Positions 58,324-64,000 of a DNA stretch of 64,000 bases are shown here, piece by piece; position 1 is the first letter of the stretch, and every line of letters begins with the position of its first letter. The DNA is from Piezodorus guildinii (lineage: Eukaryota; Arthropoda; Insecta; Hemiptera; Pentatomidae). Made by a program: the position numbers and the translations under genes. The notes under the pieces were generated by a model that searched no databases, was not told where the DNA came from, and saw nothing but the letters and a program-made list of their open reading frames with translations. The stretch lies in NCBI GenBank assembly GCA_023052935.1, contig JAJSOM010000017.1, forward strand, positions 33,195-97,194. Reading direction: 5' to 3'.

Positions 58324-59640
58324 TTATGGTTTTGGTAAGGCAGGAATGAGATTTGATACAAGGTTCGTAAGGAGTGATATTAGAGGCATAACGAGGGATT
58401 TGATTTCGGAGATGAAGGATGTCATGAGACTGGTAAGGTCTGTGACATTTGATGGAGAAGGGATATGAGAAATTTGATGTTGAGGAGTTTTTTGAAGAGT
58501 AGGTAAACTTTGAGGGATAGATTGTTGTACAATAGATTGAGAAAGTTGAGGAAAAAGTTGTTCCGGCAGTGCCTCGACTTCATGATTCTGGTTACCACCT
58601 CCAAGCAAGTGGGCAAATGACACGTTAGAATTTACAAGTTTAGATGGTTCTCTTCTGCTTCTGGTTGGTACAGCTGTTTCATTCGGATCCTGAGGTTTTT
58701 GGTATCTGGTTCTGAGTTTCTTGTAGATTTCACATCCCTTGTAGTTAGCCGGGTGGTCCTTGAGGCACAGAGCACATACAGCGGGTGCTGATCTTGATCT
58801 TGTACATTCTTCTGTTTTATGCTGTTCACCGCATTTCACACAGCGTGGTATGTGATGACAATAACTTTTGGTATGACCATATGCCTGACAGTTATGGCAC
58901 TGGACTATTTCTTTCTTTGTGTAAGGTTTTTCAACTTTTACACGGGTATAGTACAGTCTGCTGAGGTCATAGATTTTTTCGACTCCTGCTGATGGTTCCA
59001 AGTCCACGAAGAATAGAGGCAGTGGACTTTTATCTTTTAGAACGTTGGTGACTTGCCTCACTTGGAATCCTAATTCTGTCAGTTCTTCTTTGATTGCTTC
59101 AACGGGTGTTGAGGAATGTAGGTTTCTGATTACGACCCTTAATGCTCTCTCTTGGCGCAGCTGATAAGTATGAAAGTCAGCTTTGGTCTCAGTCAGATAT
59201 TTTACAATCTTTCTGTAGGTTTCAGCAGTAGTCGGAGATATTTTAGTATCATTGGTTCTACTTATACAATAATAACTATTAGGATCTGTTACTTTGTTTA
59301 AATGCTCACACATCAGTTTAAAATTTTTAATATTTTTAACAAATATTGGTGGAGGTAGTGGTTCTCTGGGTATAGGAGAAGATTCCATGGTTTCTTTTTC
59401 ATTTTGGAGGATCTGAAATGGATTCGGTGTAAAAAACGGAGATTCATCAGTTATTCCTTGTGATGATGTGCTGGGCTGTGGTTCAGATCCTAATGAGGTA
59501 GCTGAAGCGGTCGCTGGTGGAATCATTTTTTTATTTTGTTCACGGCGGGGTCTCTGTTTTGTGGGAGACGAGTTAGAACCTGCAGATCTAGATCTTTTAC
59601 TTGCAGACTTTGAGGACATGACTTGATGAAAATATCTCAT
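58324..59640 (-). CDS. LINE ORF1: RNA-binding Gag-like protein
   Basis: 438 codons. The N-terminus is Ser/Lys/Arg- and Pro-rich (low complexity, about residues 1-90). A PRE/C2HC-like region follows (residues ~150-230, FHTYQLRQERALRVVIRNLH). Then come three Cys/His knuckles: CHNCQAYGHTKSYC, CVKCGEQHKTEEC and CALCLKDHPANYKGC (residues ~245-310). The C-terminal Ser/Gln-rich tail ends in a hydrophobic segment (LVMPLISLLTNLVSNLIPAL). This is the standard layout of Jockey-clade ORF1. Met 8 (MSSKSASKRS) is an equally good start. No break seen. Confidence 0.88.
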   Translation of the reverse strand: MRYFHQVMSSKSASKRSRSAGSNSSPTKQRPRREQNKKMIPPATASATSLGSEPQPSTSSQGITDESPFFTPNPFQILQNEKETMESSPIPREPLPPPIFVKNIKNFKLMCEHLNKVTDPNSYYCISRTNDTKISPTTAETYRKIVKYLTETKADFHTYQLRQERALRVVIRNLHSSTPVEAIKEELTELGFQVRQVTNVLKDKSPLPLFFVDLEPSAGVEKIYDLSRLYYTRVKVEKPYTKKEIVQCHNCQAYGHTKSYCHHIPRCVKCGEQHKTEECTRSRSAPAVCALCLKDHPANYKGCEIYKKLRTRYQKPQDPNETAVPTRSRREPSKLVNSNVSFAHLLGGGNQNHEVEALPEQLFPQLSQSIVQQSIPQSLPTLQKTPQHQISHIPSPSNVTDLTSLMTSFISEIKSLVMPLISLLTNLVSNLIPALPKP

Positions 59641-59760
59641 TTATTAAGAAAATAATAATAATAAATAAATAATGAGATAAGAATTAAAGATAAAAGGAAG
59701 ATAATTAAAAGAAAAGCAAGCCCGAGCTTGCCGAGCTAGCGGCAATCAGCTGATCAGTGA

Positions 59761-60581
59761 CCCTTCTTTCACTTTTTCGTGATTGTACAAAGTAAATTAT
59801 AACTTTGCTTACCGAAACTTCTCCAATATTCACTGCCGTAATATTCCTGAGGTCTAGTGATGTTCTCCAGACTGAATTCTAGCGAATTCCTACTGAAAAA
59901 AGCAAAAATCTGAGAGACGATGTAACGTATGACTGTTATCATCGAGCGCATCAGCTGATTCTTTTTAAAAATTAACTCTAAGAAAAATCACCCATCTAAA
60001 CTGACCTATTATTTGGTCCCTAATGGATTAGGACCATCCTATTTACTGCAGAAAGTACACACTGATTTATTATTAAATATAGGTTAATAAGTTAAGGTTT
60101 AAAATTTTAATTTTCCTATTGCATCTGCATAGTGAGAACTAAGATGCTTTGAATCTTTTTTATAATTTATGGTATATTTTTTTATATATATACATAGATT
60201 GTTTTTCTATTGAAACTATTTTTTTTCTGTTGTCAAAATTGTAGGTTTTTCAAAATCAAAATAGTGATTAAGCCGAATACTGTATTATATCTTATCACAA
60301 TCTATACAATTTATTTTATAAATACCATTCAGTTTTTCATTAGGTAAAATGGGATCTTTAATGTTTGATAATTGATTAGTTAGTTTATTATGGTTATATT
60401 GTATAATCCTGATTTTATCCGTGGTGAATCAAATTCAACAAGTGCTCTCTTAATTAACTCAAGCGACTTTTTTTTTTTTTTTTTTGACCGCCAGAAAAAA
60501 TAATTGTTCCCACCTGCTTTCATTAGCTTCGCGATTATTGTTTTATAAGATAGGGTTGACAAGTTTTAATTAAACTCTGTA
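59761..60581. other. Intergenic DNA
   Basis: No gene. A T-run lies at about 60470-60486. The border of the LINE 5' end falls somewhere near the left edge. Confidence 0.5.
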
Positions 60582-61310
60582 TTGCTTTCTCAAATTTTTT
60601 CTATAATATATACGGTTAGATCAAAAGTAAGTAATGAAGTTGGATGTGCTCTGGTAAGTGATGCAATTAATCTCAGGTTTATATTATCCGGAACGAACAG
60701 CATATTTACTAGAGAACTGTTTGCAATATATAAAGCCTTGAAGCTAGTCAAGTCAATGAATGACAACTACTTGCTCATAGTGACGGACCCATTAAGTTCT
60801 TTTAAAGACATTGCTAGTACAAAATCAAACAATTCCCTAGTAAGGGAAATAACTAATTGTATTTGGCGATTGCAAGAAAATTTCAACAAAAAACTTGCAT
60901 GGGTCCCGTCACATTGCGGTATGGTGGGAAATGATGTAGCCGACAGAGAAGCATATAGGGCGAGGCTGAATGAACCTGCGACTGAAAATGAGAACATAAC
61001 CACAACAGAAGAGTGGAAGAGGTATTGCAGGAAGGCCATTATTAACAAGTGGAAAACTGAATGTGCTACTTCCAGTACTAAACTAAAAGAGATAAAGCAA
61101 GATGTATCTCCTTGGACCACATCATGTAGAAAAAGTAGGAAGGAAGAGGTAGTGCTGGCAAGGCTGAGGATACAGCCTTTACGCACGGATAATTAATGAG
61201 AGGCCTGGATCCGCCATTCTGTGATACATGTAACACAACACTGACCATAAAACACATTGTAACATCATGCACACTGACACCAGAACAAGACATAACATAC
61301 CTTAAAACTT
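60582..61310 (+). pseudogene. LINE RNase H domain and C-terminal knuckle (I- or R1-like)
   Basis: An open frame to 61194 (204 codons) reads as a retroelement RNase H: FTRELFAIYKALKLV (Glu), LLIVTDPLSS (Asp), LAWVPSHCGMVGNDVADREA (His and Asp). RKSRKEEVVLARLRI follows, and after a frame change PPFCDTCNTTLTIKHIVTSC (61210-61275), the C-C-H-C motif that ends many LINE ORF2 proteins. The N-terminal strand with the first Asp is missing, as are the RT and endonuclease. A tail with AATAAATAAATAAA lies near 61450. The clade cannot be fixed from this part alone. Confidence 0.7.
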
Positions 61311-61559
61311 AAAAGAAGCATTAAGAAATAATGAGGACATAATTTTCAGACTTTTCGAGTTTTTTAGAGACATTGGTCTGTTAAACTCATTATAAACGTA
61401 GAGAATCAAGACCCTCTAATGACCCAGAAGGGTAGATGCGGAATAACCAATAAATAAATAAAATACCTTTCTCAAACACGTTGAAACGATTTTCTGACAT
61501 ATATAAGGATTAGCAAAAAAACTTGGTCAGTAACTATATAAAACTGACTATTCCATTAT
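61311..61559. other. 3' region of the RNase H LINE and spacer
   Basis: Non-coding, with GACCCAGAAGGGTAGATGCGG and an AATAAATAAATAAA tail near 61420-61460. Confidence 0.5.
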
Positions 61560-61722
61560 ATATTTTAGGTATCCGGTACTGCTGCAGCCCCCAAAGCGCG
61601 TGGTTACGATGTGCAGGACACGTGGCGAGACGACTCTTCGAAATGACGACTCTTCGAACTAGTCCCAGAGGAAGAACAAGAATAAGATGGCTCCACCGTA
61701 TCAAGAACCATGCCACATAGTT
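61560..61722 (+). pseudogene. Short RTE-like LINE tail
   Basis: The plus strand reads LRCAGHVARR and RGRTRIRWLHRIKNHA, corresponding to the LRWxGHVxRM and RGRPRxRW motifs near the C-terminus of RTE-like LINEs. About 50 codons only. Confidence 0.45.
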
Positions 61723-61899
61723 TCCTTTCAGTTAACTGTACAGCCGTTTTCCAAGATAGGCAAAGGTGGAATGGGTAGCTAAAGATCTCACACGACATTC
61801 ACTTACCACGACTATTAAAACCAATTAAAAACTATACATCAATTTGAATAATATTTTAAGTTGATTTTAATAAAAGGTGTATTAATTTTCGTTAGAGTC

Positions 61900-62690
61900 A
61901 TGTGATTAAGATTAAATATTATAACAATATTATGTCGTTACATATAATAATTAGTTATAAGTTTAAGCACTCCTCGTCGCTTTACACAACTTTTAACAAC
62001 TTTGTGTATTAGATAATATTTGTTCTAAAATCTTTCTTTCCCAACGATATATTATACGTTTATAATACTGTTCTTAATATCAAAAAGCCAAAAATTACTA
62101 GAGAAAAAATAGTTATGCTATTTTCCCCTTAGAATGATTATAAAATTCGTTCAACTTTTTATTTTAGCCGCACTTTATCAATCTTATTAAGATGATATGG
62201 TTAAAATCTTTTGGAATGTACAAAATAAAAGTTAGCTTAGAAGAAGAAAATTTAATATATCGTCATTTAAGCCCTATGAGACTATTTCAATCATAATTAA
62301 ATCTACATCATATTAAGGCGCACACAATTTCGTACCGATATAGTGAGTTTAATTTAAATCGTTAGAGAAGTATTTGAGAAAATCATAAAATAATGCAAAG
62401 CTTAAATTAGCTCTTTTGTTAAGCCGATTGTGATGAAAAATTAGCTGTAACATCTTGGGCGTATATTTGTCTTGAGTATGATGTTTCAGTTTCGTACGAC
62501 TTTTAGTTTTTGAGCTATAGTTATACCAATACCACATACACACACACGCGCCCGCGCGCGCGGACACACAGACTTTTCTTCGGTACTTGGTCATTTGTAC
62601 TCAGGAGACCATAAAACGTGTATTTCCGTCGAAAACTGGAATTATAAAATTTCCACGATCGCAATACTATTGACTAAACCTCAGGGCCCA
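61900..62690 (-). repeat. Dispersed non-coding repeat family, third copy
   Basis: In reverse it matches 20577-21360: AGTATTGCGATCGTGG (about 62660), a CG/TG-rich array (62538-62563) at the place of the TG array, ATATACGCCCAAGATGTTAC, TGATTTTCTCAAATAC and ATATATCGTTGGGAAAG (about 62045). The array here is partly (GC)n, an unusual local Z-DNA-prone sequence in an AT-rich region. Confidence 0.6.
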
Positions 62691-63470
62691 TAGGTGACTT
62701 TATGTAAATATGCATAAACCAATAGTTTGAAGAGTTATAGAGAAGAATATGTTTGTTTTTTTTCTTCAATGCCATAGTTCACTCACCTCTGTACACAACT
62801 AAATACAGAGTGATTCACATAAATGAATCAGAGAATAATTGTAACTAATTGCGAGTACCAGAGGATTCTGAATATCTGCCCTTGTAACTGCAAACAATCC
62901 TTCAATCCCAGACTCTATTACCTTTTCAAGTGAAAGTTACCTCTCTAGCTTACGATCTACACAGAAAAACATTTTTTTAATGCTGTACAACTTCCCCCAC
63001 CTTATCATTTTTTTTTTTTTTCCTTTTATGTTTTATATTAGGTACTTTTCCTTTGATGAAAAAGAATTGAATATAAGGGCTTTTAGTTTGGGCTCTAGCT
63101 TATGTTAACTCACCAGATTTTTTCGATATAGGACAACTGTGGACCTCGACTATAACACTTATTTTCATTATTTTTTTTCCCATTATTTTTCGCTTTTTAG
63201 TTTGTTTTTTATATAGCCCTTTTTTTTCCCTTGAGTCTAAAACTTTATTAAAGATTTCTCGGCTTATATTGCTACAAATGAAAACCTTTTCAAATTTGTT
63301 TAGTTGTTTTTAAATTCATTATCGCAAACCCGAAATCGTCGATGAATGATTTGACTTAATTAAAATGAATAATTAATTATAAAAAGAACAAATTTGATAT
63401 CTGATAAAGATCGAGGAAAACAGCAGGGTACTACAGTGCTGTATCGCCCTTATAGGTCTAAACAGACTTC
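62691..63470. other. Intergenic DNA
   Basis: No gene recognised. T-runs near 63010 and 63170. Confidence 0.5.
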
Positions 63471-63840
63471 CCCCAAAAAAGCGAACCCAAAGGCCATTAT
63501 AGGTTACCGAGAAGTAAGATAACCCGGGCATTGAACCATTCAATCAGAGTGAGATTAAAGCAACCAAAGGGAAGGGGGGAAGGGTCCCCGAATGCACCAA
63601 AGGACGTTCAAAGTCCTTTGGGTTCATGTCCCCCTATTATCTTTTGACTTTATTGCTTGATTTTTGTATGTTTTTAGGATTTATTAGCCAATTTAAAAAC
63701 TCTGGCTGGTTGGGAAAAGGGGGAAAATTTTTTAGCAGTTTATACCTCATTACGCCCCAAAGGGGCTTTCTTAAGGGGAGGGACCTATCTGCATAGCTCA
63801 TGTGGCCCTTTGGGGGAAATCACCATAATTTTCATACCCT
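63470..63840. repeat. Segment with recurrent CCAAAGG/CCTTTGG motifs
   Basis: CCAAAGG or its complement CCTTTGG occurs six or more times (63489, 63560, 63597, 63616, 63757, 63808). One pair forms a hairpin (CCAAAGGAC ... GTCCTTTGG, about 63597-63623). G/C homopolymers are frequent, unlike the rest of the window. Nature unknown. Confidence 0.35.
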
Positions 63841-64000
63841 ATTCCTAATACGCCCTAAATGAAATTTTTCAAAAAATTTTCCCGAAACGACGAAAATTTG
63901 GAATGACGTTTCCAAAATAACAGTCATTTCAAAATGTTAAGATTTTTAAAATAACACCATTTTTCTTCTACTTTGGTTAATGTTCACAAATATATTTCTG
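63841..64000. other. Window end, no feature
   Basis: AT-rich, with AAATTTTTCAAAAAATTTT-type short palindromes. Nothing recognised. Confidence 0.4.

Larger units (their letters stand above)
55374..59760 (-). mobile_element. Nearly full-length Jockey-type LINE, subfamily A
   Basis: A minus-strand element: ORF1 (59640-58324), ORF2 (58323-55647), 3' UTR (55646-55397) and A-tail (the T-run at about 55377-55396). The 5' end is not defined; about 120 bp above ORF1 (to about 59760, where GGGTCACTGATCAGCTGATT reads on the minus strand) may be the 5' UTR. No target duplication was found. Only one frame break, in the endonuclease, was seen, so this is a young copy and a likely close relative of the source of the truncated copies at 21412, 33230 and 9447. 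Confidence 0.85.

Noticed and set aside
1..64000. CRISPR arrays, bacterial operons, ribosome binding sites, rRNA genes
   Set aside because: No regularly spaced direct repeats with unique spacers, no rRNA-like blocks, and the content is clearly eukaryotic.

Overview
The window looks like AT-rich, transposon-dominated DNA of an arthropod, most likely an insect. The evidence is the mix of Jockey-type, CR1-like and RTE-like LINEs, an errantivirus-type LTR element with an env gene, Tc1/mariner-like inverted-repeat elements, a tRNA-derived SINE, and a protein-primed family B DNA polymerase of the Polinton/Maverick type. There is no bacterial or organellar signature. I could not support any single-copy host gene; essentially every long reading frame belongs to a mobile element. 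The species cannot be told from sequence alone.

Layout. 1-8 kb: microsatellites, LINE 3' ends, a broken LINE C-terminus (2108-2749) and a SINE with a 10-bp target duplication (5112-5389). 8-20 kb: three 5'-truncated, broken copies of one Jockey-type LINE (8093-9118, 12610-13455, 18998-20056), a 2.8-kb inverted-repeat structure around the second copy (11833-14636), a Tc1-like miniature element (15580-16301) and a tRNA-like retroposon (17622-17806). 20-31 kb: a dispersed non-coding repeat, a second Jockey subfamily copy (21412-23640), and a nearly intact errantivirus-like element on the minus strand (23650-31148) with gag, pol and env, a tRNA-Lys primer site, a UUUUUUA frameshift site and almost identical LTRs. 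32.8-34.8 kb: a TA-flanked inverted-repeat element invaded by a LINE with a 35-bp target duplication.

35252-50701 is the most striking object: a 15,450-bp insertion that is an almost perfect giant palindrome. It is flanked by the 6-bp duplication CTGATG and has AG...CT termini, both typical of Polintons. Each ~6.74-kb arm carries one protein-primed DNA polymerase B gene and about 3.4 kb of repeat-rich non-coding terminal sequence. The arms meet around a 1.97-kb centre that holds the zinc-finger 5' end of the right-hand polymerase gene and an older, decayed third copy of the polymerase 5' region. No integrase, protease, packaging ATPase or capsid gene was found. This looks like a symmetric (end-duplicated) Polinton derivative.

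50.7-64 kb: more dispersed repeats, a GC-rich repeat pair in inverted orientation (52083-52500 and 53700-54035), a CR1-like LINE fragment, a nearly complete Jockey-type element on the minus strand (55374 to about 59760; ORF1 and ORF2 joined as TAAATG, one frameshift in the endonuclease), a LINE RNase H fragment (60582-61310), and a final stretch rich in CCAAAGG/CCTTTGG motifs. Homologies and boundaries were read by eye, without database searches.
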